Assembly (NCBI GenBank): GCA_037975125.1
Contig: CM075858.1
Coordinates: 68,052,140-68,116,139 of the forward strand
Reading direction: 5' to 3'
Source of the DNA: Latrodectus hesperus
Taxonomy: Eukaryota; Arthropoda; Arachnida; Araneae; Theridiidae
DNA length: 64,000 bases
Under the pieces are notes generated by a model that was given only the letters and a program-made list of their open reading frames with translations, searched no databases and was not told the DNA's origin. The position numbers and the translations under genes are program-made. Positions 26,690-39,167 of the stretch are shown here, one piece after another; positions within the stretch are counted from its first letter, which is position 1; each line of letters begins with the position of its first letter.

Positions 26690-28553
26690 ACATGAATGTA
26701 CCCAGTATCTATGAAAAATGTTTTTGAAGAAGATTCACTGCGAAGAAAAGCCAAACTCATTACGAAAATATATAATAATAAATTGTGTGCAATGTGTAAA
26801 TTTATCAAAATGGGCCAAGTTTTGAAATATGAAATATTTGAACCGCGCGCGAAACAATTTTTCTTTTGTAATTCATAGTTTTTTTAGAGAGTTAGAGACA
26901 ATAAAAATTGAATATATATAATGTGTGTGTTTTTATAATTGTTTATTATTTTTGATGATATGAATAGAATCCTTTCTATCTCTTATTCAGATAAAATGGA
27001 GAAAAATATTAACTTTTTAAACCAATATTTTTTTCATCGGAATTCGAATTTCGTGTCGAATTTTAAAATGTACAAGAAAATTGAAGGAACAAATATTTTA
27101 CAAATTTTTATTTCTATTTTTAAGCTTTAGTTTCATTATTTTTTATGTAAGCATGCATTTTGAAGACAAGTGTCTATCTATTATAAAGCTATCATCTAAA
27201 ATATCATTTTCAGAGTAAAACCATCGAATTCATGATAAATAAAACTTTGACGTAAATTCTAAGCTGCTTATTCTTGCTTATGACATGCGTATGGTTACAT
27301 TTTAAGTTAATAATTTCTTTTAATTGAGCACATCAAAATTTGAAAATGAATTCTTTATCTAATGACGTAATTTTCATCCAAACTGCAATTTAAATGTTTA
27401 ATCTGCGAATCGCTATAAAAATGAATTAAATATTGAAAAGTATTTCTAATTCAAAAGTGTTTTGTGAAGAAATTTACTAATAATTTTTATACAATAATAA
27501 GAATAATAAAACTTTCAACTACAGGTAGGAGTCTATCAGAGAATTTTGAACAGTTTACAGTTTTTTTGTTGATATTACTAAAAAAGGGGAATTTTATAAT
27601 AACTTACGTTACCTATATTTTACAAGAACATACCTTTACTGATTTAAACAAGATTATGAATTAAAAGTTCTTTAGGGTTTTTGCAACAATAACTTACATC
27701 ATCAACAAGCAGTTGATTAAATTTGCCAATTAGCATAGAGTATTCTGAATATATATATTAATTTAATCCATATTTTAGATTTAACTGTTTTAAGTCCTTA
27801 ACACTAAAATTAAAATAGTTTTTAAAACTGCAAATTTGTCCATGTTTATCGTTCCATCTTACCTAAAGAATCGCAAATAAATTGAATACCACAGGAATTA
27901 TTTTTTAGATATTATTCTTCATCTTTTTTAGGTATTATTTTTATTCTCTTCATCTCATTTCCAAAACATTTACTACTTAAAAAATTTTCTAAAGGAGAAA
28001 TTCTTAGAAAAATATATAAATTTCTTCACACAAATCTAAGAAAATGTTATTATTTTTCCTCATTTGTATTTTTCCTCAAAAGATTTTTGTAAGTTTTTGC
28101 TGAAAGTTAAAAACTGAAAAAGAGCTATCTGGTTTGTTTCACTTGTTGCAGAATAAGTATTAAACTCATAAATATTATTTTTGAACTTTCAATAGAAACA
28201 TTATATTATTGATACATCCAAGGTACTTTAAAGATTGATTTAGAACTAATTACTATCTTTACGAGGTATAGGAGGCATGTAATTTATAAGAAATTATTAA
28301 ATCTATACTTGATCAGAAATGTTTTATAAAACAAATTATTCTTTTTTTTCATCGAAGACTTTTACAAGACTACTTTAAGAGAAAATATAGCCATAGCCAT
28401 AATTTTCTGTACGACATTTCATATACATATTAATTATGTATAAAGTATAAACACTCAAATTTTGAAATTTAATTATCAAATTTTGTGTCATAGCTTACAA
28501 TTATTTTATAAAGAAGCAGTATAAAAATAAAAAAAAATGTTAGAAAATTGTTA
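26690..28553. other. Intergenic, no gene recognised
   Basis: AT-rich. ORFs of 60-66 codons without motifs are consistent with chance. Confidence 0.55.
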
Positions 28554-28754
28554 CAAGGAAAACAATTAAAGAACATTTTTCCATAATTGGGTTTCTTTGT
28601 TGCATAGCAACTTTAATGATTTATGGGTTTTATTATCACTGACGTCCAAATTTAAAAATCGCTTTTTAAATTGGAGACTGCTTCATATTACGAAGTATAA
28701 CATCTCTTCATTTGTTAAGCAGGTTCTTATCTATGAATTCCTAAGATTTTTAAA
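28554..28754 (+). promoter_or_regulatory. Conserved 5' flank of chemoreceptor copy B
   Basis: Aligns essentially gap-free to the minus-strand flank of copy A (5060-5260) from agaacattttt through the ATG. Strong blocks are tctttgttgc, tttaaattgg, tataacatct, atttgttaa and gatttttaaa. The retained spacing suggests a shared promoter and leader. Confidence 0.65.
28599..28611 (+). promoter_or_regulatory. X-box-like palindrome upstream of copy B
   Basis: GTTGCATAGCAAC has inverted GTTGC half-sites, with its near edge 144 bp from the ATG, exactly as in copy A. The only difference from copy A is in the 3-bp centre. It resembles the RFX X-box. Binding is not shown. Confidence 0.5.
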
Positions 28755-29900
28755 ATGCAGAGTAAGAAATCGCATGCAACGGATGAACTTGTGTATCTTA
28801 AATTATGCCTCTCTTTCATTGGAATTATAGAGGACAGAAATAGGTACAGAAAAATATGTTCTATTTTTCTTTCGTTCCTATATCATGCATCTTGTGTTGA
28901 CATGATAGTTATGTGGATTGCATACTCTTACAATCAGGGATTGGACCTCAGAATTAATGGATTTTGTTGCATGTCTCTGTTATTTCAAATAACTGCTTGG
29001 CATCAGTTGTACTATAAAAGAAAAGACATTGCATTACTATTAAAGAAAATTCAAGAGCTCAGCAAAAGATACGATGAAAACAGGAAGAAAACAATCAATG
29101 TGAATTGCGTAATAATATTTCTGTTTTTATATCCTAACTTACTTTGTTTAAGCATTCTTCTAATAAAAAACGAGGAATTTATAAAATCAGTATTGCATTT
29201 TTACCTGTATGGTTTTACAATGAACAACAAATTAATGGAAAGTGTTTACATAGTTTTTAAACTTTCCCTATTGGTCACTTTACCTATGATATTTTCCAGT
29301 TTGATGCTGCTAACATTCGTAACATGTTGTCATTACTCTTCGACATCACTACTAACATTCCAGTGTGACATGGAAAGATTTTCGATTTTGAAAGGTAATT
29401 TTCAAAATACGTTCACTGACAGATACTTAGCAATAACTAAAAATTTAAGAGAAATTCAAAGAATATTCTGTTACAGCTCTTATTACCTATGTTTGTCAAG
29501 CACATTTGTGGGATTTTCAGACTTTTATTTACTTCTCAAGGAAGTTAAGTTAAATATGTTCTTCCTACCGATTATTATCATGATCTTCTTGTTTACGGCT
29601 TACAATTTCTTCTCTGTGTATATATTATTTCGATGTGCTGGTGGCATACCCGAGCTACTCCACGACATTAAAGATACCTTCTACTGCGTGTACTTATCTT
29701 ACCGATCACGTTACCCTGAACATTCCGTTAACCTAAAGAAATCCTTATTGAAAGAAATGATTGAGATGCCCGGAACGGTACTAACCGGAGGCAATATTTT
29801 ATACTACACCAAATCAAATTTTTACTCTATAATTGGGACGTTCATTACCTTTGCCCTCATCATATCTACTATAGATCAGCAGAATCAAAAATGTCCATAA
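28755..29900 (+). CDS. Seven-helix chemoreceptor-like protein (gustatory receptor type), copy B
   Basis: A single-exon 381-residue protein, the gap-free paralogue of copy A (3914-5059). Predicted helices fall at the same positions, with the last near residues 354-373 (FYSIIGTFITFALIIST). The end of helix 4 and the following loop (about residues 180-215, LPMIFSS through ERFSIL) are identical between the paralogues for over 30 residues, while the N-terminal third and the loops vary. This conserved core fits a structural or gating role, or recent gene conversion. The expected role is a ligand-gated chemosensory channel in the dendritic membrane of sensory neurons, by analogy with the Gr superfamily. 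The start is supported by conserved sequence directly before the ATG in both paralogues. The frame is intact. Fragments of its own 3' end are repeated just downstream (29971-30400). Confidence 0.75.
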   Translation: MQSKKSHATDELVYLKLCLSFIGIIEDRNRYRKICSIFLSFLYHASCVDMIVMWIAYSYNQGLDLRINGFCCMSLLFQITAWHQLYYKRKDIALLLKKIQELSKRYDENRKKTINVNCVIIFLFLYPNLLCLSILLIKNEEFIKSVLHFYLYGFTMNNKLMESVYIVFKLSLLVTLPMIFSSLMLLTFVTCCHYSSTSLLTFQCDMERFSILKGNFQNTFTDRYLAITKNLREIQRIFCYSSYYLCLSSTFVGFSDFYLLLKEVKLNMFFLPIIIMIFLFTAYNFFSVYILFRCAGGIPELLHDIKDTFYCVYLSYRSRYPEHSVNLKKSLLKEMIEMPGTVLTGGNILYYTKSNFYSIIGTFITFALIISTIDQQNQKCP

Positions 29901-30400
29901 ACACCAACACTCATTCCTTTACTTTCATAAAACTCATTCGATTATGACTGATTGCCTAATAAGACATTAGGTCATTCATTATTTTTGGCCTTAACATATT
30001 TACTATTGATCAGCAAAACCAAAATTTTCTTTAACATCAACACGTATCCTATTTTCTTTTAATCGGATTAATCAAACTCATTTGTATGTGATTGCATGAA
30101 GTTAAAAGAATGTTACTCAATAATAGATGCGTTCATTACCTTTGCCCTTATCATATCTACTATTGATCAGCAGAACCAAAAATGTCCCATAAACACCAAC
30201 ACTTATTCCTTTACTTTCATCAAAGTCATTCGTTTATGATTAATTGCATAATGAGACATTTGGTCATTCATTGTTTTTGACCTTAACATATATATTATTG
30301 ATCAGCAAAACCAAAATCGCCTTTAACATCAACAGGCATCTATTCTTCATTTTTACCGATTCATCAAACTCATTCTTATGTGATTGCATAAGTTAAAAAA
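29840..30400 (+). repeat. Tandem copies of the receptor's 3' end (about 291-bp unit, two copies)
   Basis: The last about 20 codons and 3' flank of copy B (from ttcattacctttgccct at 29841) recur at 30132. Within each unit lies a second, more diverged version (gtcattcatt... at 29971 and 30263), also containing attgatcagcaaaaccaaa. This gives four related 3'-end segments in A-B-A'-B' order with a period of 291-292 bp. An old duplication of the tail was followed by duplication of the pair. The extra copies lie after the stop codon and carry frame breaks, so they are non-coding debris or 3'UTR. Confidence 0.85.
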
Positions 30401-30419
30401 ACTTTACAATATTTTAATC

Positions 30420-31354
30420 CAGAAGTTTCGTTCTCATAGTGTCTTAGCATTAATGTGACTGAAATGCGTTATGAATTGAAATCAGTCACTTTCAATATCA
30501 AACGGATAAGGATGGACTGAAACACAATAAATGAATTTGAAGGATTCCTTTGAAGGCAAAAAAGTATAGAAACCAGAGCTATGTTTAAGTCATTTTTGGA
30601 AAGAAGTCTTGCTTAACTTATTCAAATGTATTTTTGTCTGTTTTCTTGTTTCTATATTTGTTCAACTTCTATAACGCACTAAAAGAACTTCTTATCGTTT
30701 GGTGGATGATGTTCAAAGACAAATTGTAACAGAATTTTGATTGAAGTTCTTCTCGCAATATGAAATTCTTGAGCTCCTCCAGCAGAAAATTCTTCTCAGT
30801 GTTGAAAGCTTTAATTGAGTTATATTCATATTAGAACACAGCACACGTGGATGACATAAAGAAAGCTATTTGTTTTAGGAAATACAAAAATTTTTCCTAT
30901 AATTATTAACTAGCTCGAGCAATTAGAAACAGAGCAGGGACTAAATTTATGATGACATAATTAACAGGAAAAACTGCTGTAGCTTTTTGTAGATAAGCAT
31001 CACTCTCTTGATCCAAATGCATTGATATTGATATTTCAGATGAAAGAACTTCAGCATTAATTCTCAAAAGTTTGAATGCCTCTCTGTTGTTGCATGTCCC
31101 CTTTGGCCAGCAGGTTCATAACGTAACATATCCCCAAAATATCTAGCACCACCAAAGGATTGTTATATAAATAACGCTTGGATAGCCCCAGCCACTGAAG
31201 GATGTGTTCTAAGCATGACTTTTTCAGCTAAACAGCTGGTACAGGTCTCGAAAAATTTAATGCCCTTAGAAAATTTTAAAGATGGGATATGCTCCTATTC
31301 TAGTGGTGAGTAGCTGGTATTGGAAATATACCAGATCTTTAACATGACTTAGGA
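30420..31354. other. Intergenic, no gene recognised
   Basis: A somewhat GC-richer patch at about 31000-31320 looks like an old repeat, but no ORF or domain can be read from it. Confidence 0.4.
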
Positions 31355-32187
31355 CAGGGCTCCCTAAAGCTGTTGATATTGATTCTTAGGTATCGATACA
31401 ATTTAACAATTGTTTGTCAAATAATGCGATCCATGAATGAATACCGATTGCAGCTTTATTGAGGGCAACTTAAGATTATAAAATTTTCGTTAGGGATGCC
31501 CCTTTTAATAACAATGTAACAAAGTCTTTTTAATTTGTTATTCCTTTTTTTTCAAATGCATAAAATATGCAAATTATTGAAAAAAATAAAGCTATGATTT
31601 AAAGAGGCAGAAAATTTGGACATTGAAAAGGGAATGAAAATATTATCATGTCATTTTGTATTTAAGTTGAAAATATCGCCTATGTATTACTAAAAATGGA
31701 TATTTTATTAATAGCTGAATTTGAATTAAGTTCCTTTTAAAGAATTTAACTGTGAATAAATTTTAGACGAATGTAAATATCAACGCAAAAATATGCAAAA
31801 TTTGCAATTTATTTTTATTTATTTATTTATTTTCATTTATTTATTATTATTATTTTTTTCTTTGCATTCCTAAATTCATAATATAATTGAATCATTCATA
31901 AGTCATCTTAGAACTATTTTTAGAAAGCAGAAAAATGAATCAAATGTGGAATTCTTAAGGTGATTTAAGACTAAATTATGAATTTTAAACCAAATACTGC
32001 TAATCTAGCCATGTTTCATCAAGCACATGTTCCTTTTTCACTTATGTAGAAATTAGATTTTGTCAAAATAAAATAGATCATTTTAAAAAGAAATGAATTT
32101 TTCTTCTATTTGCTTATAGATGGTGTCATTTTCATTATTACAAAACTTTTTGGGGGATCAAGATTTGCAAAATTTTGGCGGCCCTGT
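31355..32187. mobile_element. Possible non-autonomous hAT-like element
   Basis: The left end reads cagggctccctaaagc and the right end ends ggcggccctg, so the termini have the CAGGG...CCCTG form common in hAT elements, with only about 6 bp of strict inverted repeat. The flanking 8-mers acttagga and gtttagga match at 6 of 8 positions, consistent with a decayed 8-bp duplication. The interior is AT-rich and non-coding. Confidence 0.4.
31812..31858. repeat. (TTTA)n / (TTA)n-like low-complexity tract
   Basis: Imperfect ttta and tta repeats inside the possible hAT-like element. Confidence 0.8.
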
Positions 32188-35100
32188 GTTTAGGATGACG
32201 AGTTAATACTGTTCTTTTGATTGACGGAAATAAGCAGTCGAAAACGGATAGCCCAATGATTCGTATAAAAATTGGTATAATTTTGAAGAGTTTATATTTT
32301 AGATATTATCTTAAAAGGAAGCATCGTTCTTGTGTTCTGAGGAGAGTGGGCTTGAGTTCTGCTTAAAAATTATGTTTGTAAATAATGAGTAGAAAATAAT
32401 GCTTTTTCATAGTTTCTATATTATAAAACATTTTTGTTTTTTTATTGCTGCTTCACTGATGTCGTAGGAAAATATAATGAGGACAGGTGTAAGTCAAATG
32501 TCATGTCTTTTCAAAACTGACATTTACATTTTTTTCTTCTTTTAATATGAAGAATTTGATATAAATTTAAATTATTTATTCCAAAAAGTAGTCAGTTTTA
32601 CTTAAATATATAGTTTCTGATCAATAGATGGCGCCACAAAATTAATTTTTCTACTACCGCCAATTATCTATTATTTTAGTTCACGTTCAAAATGAAAGTA
32701 GGAGAACTTTATCTTGAGAAAACCTTTATCATACGATTATAATAAATATCTTGCTATATAAAACATAAGTAAACAACTTTTCATTTTCTTCCAGAACACG
32801 AATTACTATCATTTAAAATAGACTTCTATTTTTTATAAAAAGTTGGTGAGAAACTCGAGAAGTGTACCGTGAAATCACTCAATTATAGAATATTATAGAT
32901 AATTCATAATAGAATTTTAATGCTTTTATGAATATCATGATTTTTACCTGTTAATCAAAAATTATTGGCAGTTAGATATTTGCAATATGTATTACAAACA
33001 TGGCATATAATTTTTAGATCAGAATCATTAATATATAGTATCATTTCTCTCGAATTTTCAAATCCTTTTATAATATATATAGGATAATTTTAAAACCTCT
33101 TATTTTAAGGATAATATAAAAATCTCTTATTTTTTGCTTCTGTAGAAAAATTATATTTTGAAAAAGACATTTTATTTTACTTTTTCATTATTGAGTAATA
33201 CGAGAAACAAATGTAGAGGTGCCTCTTCGAAAAATTGACAGGACGATAATTTTAAATTAAAATAATCATTAATTGTTTCATGCCATCATAAAATATAATT
33301 AAATCTGTATTATAAATTTGTGTTTTTTTAAATATCTTAATTTTCGCTCTCAAGAATTAATTTCCTTTGCAAAACTATGTTTTTCTCAGTAGATTCAAAT
33401 TTTGGTTATTTTTCCTAAAAAAAACTTAAAATTTGATTTTGCATCCACAGGTATTTGACGTTAGAGTCTTGAATTATTGATTGCGATATTAAAGAACTAT
33501 TTGACCGAAAATCAAAATTTCATTTTCTTTACGCGTAAAATTCTTCTGTTTTCTCTTCTAGAGAAGCTTAGCAATTTTCTATTTACAGTGTTTGTGTTTT
33601 CTTGTTTTTACTTTGCAAAATAACTCTTATAAGACACTCTTTCAAAATCTCCCACATTTAACATTGTCCTTTCATTAATAATAAACAAATTTATGATAAT
33701 GAAAGTATAGATATTCAACCAAAGATCTTAAAAAGGCATCATAACAACTTTCATTAAAAGAGTCGAGAATTTACGTTTTTAGGCTTAGCGTTGAATTATT
33801 TAACAGATAAGAGACCAAACAGATATATATTATTTCTACAAATTTTATTTTCAATGTATAAATTAAATATTTACACATTTCTTCTAAAATTTTTGCATTG
33901 CTTAAGTTATTATTTTTTCAAGTAAATAACCTGTTTCTCCTCCAGAAATCACAAGAAGTAACATTTGAACTTTACTTATAATGGCTGTTAAACATCTATA
34001 ATTTTCTCAGCATTTTGAATGTTATGCACAAAAGATAAGTAAAATTTAGCATCTTGAACTAAGTTTTCCTTTCAGTAATATTTGCTCCTTGAAACGCTAT
34101 TAAGCAAGATTTGGATAAAAATTTGATTCCTGAATATCGTTTTTCAGCGCAATCTAAGGCAGTTGATATTCAGAAGGAATGAATTGTATATATCTACTTC
34201 TATATTGTTTACAGAACCTTTAAAGGGAGATATTCTTTATAAATCAAAAATGTTAACATAATAAAAATTATGCACTGTTTAGGTTTTATTCATAAAGACG
34301 TAACAAAATTCAATAATCTATCAAGATATTATAGAAGAAAAAAAATTTCACTGAAAAATTTTTACTAATTTATGAAAATGTGGTAAAATGTCTATATTAA
34401 AATTTTAGAAAAAGTTGTTTCCTTTTTAATCATAAATTATTATAATATTAAAATTACTGTTTTAAGACTGAATATAAATAAATCATGCATCCTTCATTAA
34501 TTATTCCGTCATCTCATACCACATCTAAAACATACTTTTTAAGAAAGATTTTTATTTTGAAGTAAAAATTTAATGGCGACATCTATTGACAACCTTTGGA
34601 AACTTCTCAGTACAATTGAAGATCAAAGAGTTATTTTTATTTTATCATTATAGAAAATCGATATAAGGAAATATATTATTAAATTTCATGAGCAGCAGTT
34701 TCTTAATGGAGACTGCTGCACAAATAATAAATCGAGATTTACTGTGAATTAAAAATTAAATCTTTCAGGAAAAATTTAAAATCCGAATCAAATAAAAATT
34801 TGTAATGATATACAAGCTGTAAAAAGAAATATGTGAAATTATTTAAATGTATACCTTATGAAAGACAACTCTTTTTCACTGACAGTAAAAATTTAATGTG
34901 TCTAAATGTGTCTCATAATATGACATGTCATTACAGATAATTTCACAAACTTGCACATTTCACCGAATGTTAAAGCAAGTACATTTGATTAATATTAAGA
35001 AATCATTTTTCAAAATGATTAATCTTTTAATGGAAAAGTTTGAATCTTTAAATACATTTAATATAAATAAACATTCAACATAAATCAGGAAAGGTTGAAC

Positions 35101-37447
35101 ATATTAAATGTTAATTAATATTTATTTTCAAATGAAAAATATTCCAATACTGTCTTTTTTTATCTAAACTATTTTAAAATATTACCTCATAAATTAAAGT
35201 AATGTAATTTATGTTATACGCTTACTGACTATAATTAATTAACATATTCAACGCATGTTGTTAGTTAGATTACTTGAATAAAATTTGCTTAATAAAGAAT
35301 CACTTTTATTTTTTCAAAATAATTTAATTCAGTTTTTTTCAAATTAAGTGTGTAGTAAAATAATACATACTTTAATAGAACAAAATAAATATGGAGTAAA
35401 ATTATACACACACACAAAATTATTGGGAAAAATATTTCTGAGGAACTTATATGGAAAAATTGAATGCAAGATATGAATCTGGCAGTTATTACAATAAATA
35501 TTATTTTTGTAATAATAAATAATGAGTTCTAGTGGCGTCACCTATCGAGCAATAAAGTAATTTCAGAGTTAATAAAGGTGAATATTTCGTGAATAATCAA
35601 ATTTAACCAAAGAAGTTAATTTTTCTTCTTTGGTTAGAACCAAAGAAGTTAATAAGTAAAAACTAGATAACTCTAAATGATAACAATTACGTTTATTAAT
35701 ACAAATTTAAAGAAATATGCTGTATAAAAGGTAATTTATTATTTGAAATTTTATAATTGAAATTCATAAATCGAACTAATTATTCTACAAGAAAGTAAAC
35801 GACGAGAAATCTAAATTTTCAGATTTTAGAAATTAATCAGATTGTGAAATACAGTCCAAAAGATGGCATTATGAAATAATATAAAAATATTTGAAGAAAA
35901 GTTTACAAAATCAAATGGAAATTTCCATATAAAATAAAAAAATGTTTGTTTAATACTTTTAATGTAAGAGAAATATAGCAGGTTATCCTTTTTCCTATAC
36001 TGAAGTACCTGGTGCAATACAGTAATTCGCATAATACATAGGTATTTTTTAGATACAATCTTAGCCAAAGGCAAAATTATATGAACAATATTGCAACTTT
36101 TATTAATACAGCTTTTTGTTTTACTACAAATGTTCTTTCTGAAATTAACCTAACATCGATATAATCTTTAAATTTTTTACACAAGTAGAATAATTTCCAC
36201 AAATTCACATGCTAAAGTTTAACAGATAGTATATTATTGAGCTCAAAATATACACAAAAAGCTTCTAACAATGCTATCTTTCTGAAAACAAATGTCTCTT
36301 TTGAAGTAGAAATCTTAAAGCATTATTTAAAAATTTCTCATATTGCCCAGTAATTTTAAAACCTTGACAATATTAGTTCATGCTTTTTAAATTTTTTGGG
36401 TGGTAAAAAAATTATTGAATGTTTTATATTTTTTGAACTTGGTGACATGCTATGATAATACTCACTTCAAACGAAGTTAAATAAATAAGGTTGGTAAGTT
36501 TAACACTCACTGGTCACTTTTTGTACACGAGGGTTAATTAGATCTGAATCTAAATTAAATAAATGTATATTCATCTATTTAAAACTATGAAACATGTTTT
36601 GATTAAATTTTATCAAATATAATTTATTTAGGAACATAATTTTTCATTAAAATTATTATATCTTAAAATTATTAATTAAATCTTAAAATTATTCATTTGG
36701 ACCACTTACATCGCCAAGAACAATAAATTGGAGATTTAGTACTGCTACTATTTTAATCTTAAACTTTTCGTAATTTATGAAACAATTTTGTTACCGTTTT
36801 AAAAAGTTATTAATTTTTAAAAAATAGACATGCAAAAGCAATAACCTGAACAAAATTACGTTATTGGTATTGTTTTTTGGACTCCACGTTATTTTCTATT
36901 GCTACGAAACGCAATTTTTAAGAAAATTTCTGAATATATTTGATTATAAATTGTTAATAATCTTATTTATGTGTCATTACTCAATGGGAAAATTGAAAAT
37001 TGAATAAAAACATAAAATAAGTGATTTTATTAAGCATTTTTAACATAAATTTATTGTATTTTACTGTAAATATATATAAAGTGGTAAATTCTTTTTTTAT
37101 TTCTTATATAAAATATTGCTTAAATGAGAAAAGTACATCCCTTTCATACCACCTATATTTTGTAGTCATTTACGAATAAAATGCTAGACATAATTTTTTT
37201 CTACTGTTGCCAAATGCTAGCCCAAAACAGGATTTATGTCTAATTATTTTGATATATTTTAAAATATTTAATGTTATGCGGATATTTTTAGTTGTGGATT
37301 TAAAGTTTTAATTAACTAAAAATAAATTTTGCAACTCATTAAATGATAACTTATCGGAATCATTTCAATTTGTTGAAATAGTAACGATTTCATTCTTTTC
37401 GTTAATTAAACATATTCATGTCAACGTGCCTGCAATTTAAATATTTT
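32188..37447. other. Intergenic, no gene recognised
   Basis: Over 5 kb of very AT-rich DNA. A small repeat (accaaagaagttaat at 35606 and 35639, with an inverted cttctttggtt between them) and a SINE fragment at 36507-36552 are the only items that I can name. Confidence 0.55.
36507..36552 (-). repeat. 3' fragment of the first SINE family
   Basis: cactggtcactttttgtacacgagg and the following gttaattaga correspond to the 3' part of the SINE at 23357-23535, in the same orientation. Confidence 0.6.
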
Positions 37448-37458
37448 TTAACCCTTTA

Positions 37459-37488
37459 ACGCGCGGTGGTCGCGCTATGAAACCACCA
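37459..37488 (+). repeat. piggyBac-like subterminal hairpin repeat, left
   Basis: Its core tggtcgcgctatg, flanked by ggtggt and ccacca, can fold back on itself. It matches 39138-39167 in direct orientation at all but a few bases. Confidence 0.75.
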
Positions 37489-37796
37489 ATTTTCAATATT
37501 TTTTCTTAATTCCTTTTCACGATTTTTCACTTAAATTTTATAGATTTTATATCTTTTACTTTTAAATAACACTAACAGATGACAGCACCGAATTAATTTC
37601 AGGTCGGACTCCTTCCAATATGTCGTTATTTAATGTTCATTTTTAACAACACAAAATAACGTACTTTTTTAATATAAATAATAATAAATATCAGAAATTT
37701 TTTCTTCCTATACCGTCATGTCTGTCCTAAACAATATAAATGCAGCAGTAGTTTGAACTAGATAAGTAAAAAACTTTCCTTTTTTGAGGGAAATTC

Positions 37797-37828
37797 CTGG
37801 TGGTTGCACCCCGCAACCACCGCGCAGC
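37797..37828 (-). repeat. piggyBac-like subterminal hairpin repeat, inverted internal copy
   Basis: ggtggttgcaccccgcaacc followed by accgcgc is a diverged inverted copy of the left repeat and also forms a hairpin. Confidence 0.6.
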
Positions 37829-38138
37829 TAGAACACGTGACTTACGTGAAGAGCAGACTACATAAACATAGCCGGCATATTATGATTGGGAATTAGAGTG
37901 TTTAGGAGTGTGGGGAAGGGGGATTTGAATCACATGGTCATTTTACTTGTAAACAACATGTGGCTATCAATCATAGGGTCATTTTACTTGTAAACAACAT
38001 GTGGCATTTATATCCCCAGTGAACATGTGCTTTCGCTATTTCTGTTGCAGATTTTTCTTTGCGTTGAATGTTGCGTTTGCTCCCAGGCTAGTGCGGAAAT
38101 TTTTATTTAATAGTATTTTGTGTGTTTTAAATTTAATG

Positions 38139-38141
<3 letters not shown>

Positions 38142-38219
<78 letters not shown>
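38142..38219. repeat. (AT)n microsatellite inside the piggyBac-like element
   Basis: About 39 uninterrupted AT dinucleotides, upstream of the transposase remnant. Confidence 0.97.
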
Positions 38220-38228
<9 letters not shown>

Positions 38229-38331
38229 TCGAAAATAGTATTTACGTAAAAGTTTTATTTAAATTTTAAATAATTAATAGCAATATATTTTAACTGTGTG
38301 TAAATATTTTCTTCTACTGTTCAAATTTAAA

Positions 38332-38864
38332 ATGCGTCGCAAAGGGCTTGGAATAGCTGAGGCATTGGCTTTATTTGAAGAAAAGGATTACAATCAAAAT
38401 ATGGGGTATATGGACTATTTTGATCAATTGAAAAGCTTATATGAAATTGATCGGAAAAGTAAAAAATGGTGGCATCGAATTTCTTCCATTTTATTGATGT
38501 CACTATTGTAAATTCGTTTATTATATATCGAATGCTTCCAGAAAGTGATCCAAACTTAAAAGTACTAAAGTTATTCAGAATGGACATCATCAGTAGTTTG
38601 ATTTCAATGGGAAATAAAGGATCTGTTCCCAAAATAAAAATATCAAGCTCCGCATGTATAAAAAGCCACAAACCTCATGTTCCAGAACAAAAAAGATTAA
38701 AGAATGCTGAACACATGCCAATAAAATGCAAACCACGGCGGTGCGCATTTTGTAGCACAAAGGAGAAACCTCACAGAACAAGATACATGTGTGAAACTTG
38801 CAATGTTGGTTTATGCATGTATCAAAAAGATAAAAGATGCTTTGAACAGTTTCACAAGAAATAA
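38332..38864 (+). pseudogene. piggyBac transposase C-terminal remnant
   Basis: The frame encodes the C-terminal third of a piggyBac-family transposase. It begins near YNQNMGYMDYFDQLKSLYE, which holds the position of the third catalytic Asp. After KKWWHRI the reading frame changes, and FFHFIDVTIVNSFI follows in the next frame; a lost T in the run after cgaa (about 38478) would explain this. The last 35 residues form the cysteine-rich cross-brace domain used for DNA binding, with CAFC, CETCNVGLC and a final CF-FH all present. The N-terminal domain and the first two catalytic Asp residues are missing from the element, so it could not transpose by itself. The product cannot be made as one chain without correcting the frame. 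Confidence 0.85.
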
Positions 38865-39137
38865 CTTTTTCTAATCGACATTTAAAAAAAACTGTACCTG
38901 CTAAATGAGGATTCTAAATTCAGTATCGACGTGTTTTTATAGCAACTAAATTATATAAATGTTTAATTTTTCACTTTTACTACTCTTTACTTTGTAAAAT
39001 ATTGTAAAAAACATAATATACTGCATTTTAAATACAAACTATCTAAGAAGTTTGCAATAATCATCATTTATTGAAAGCGCGTACGAAACAAGGTAAGTTT
39101 TTTCCCCCTGCTAACTCAGTAAGTATCAAGGTCCTAG

Positions 39138-39167
39138 ACGCGCGCTGGTCGCGCTATGCGACCACCA
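39138..39167 (+). repeat. piggyBac-like subterminal hairpin repeat, right
   Basis: tggtcgcgctatgcgacca is itself a perfect 7-bp stem with a 5-nt loop. It is a direct copy of 37459-37488. Confidence 0.75.
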
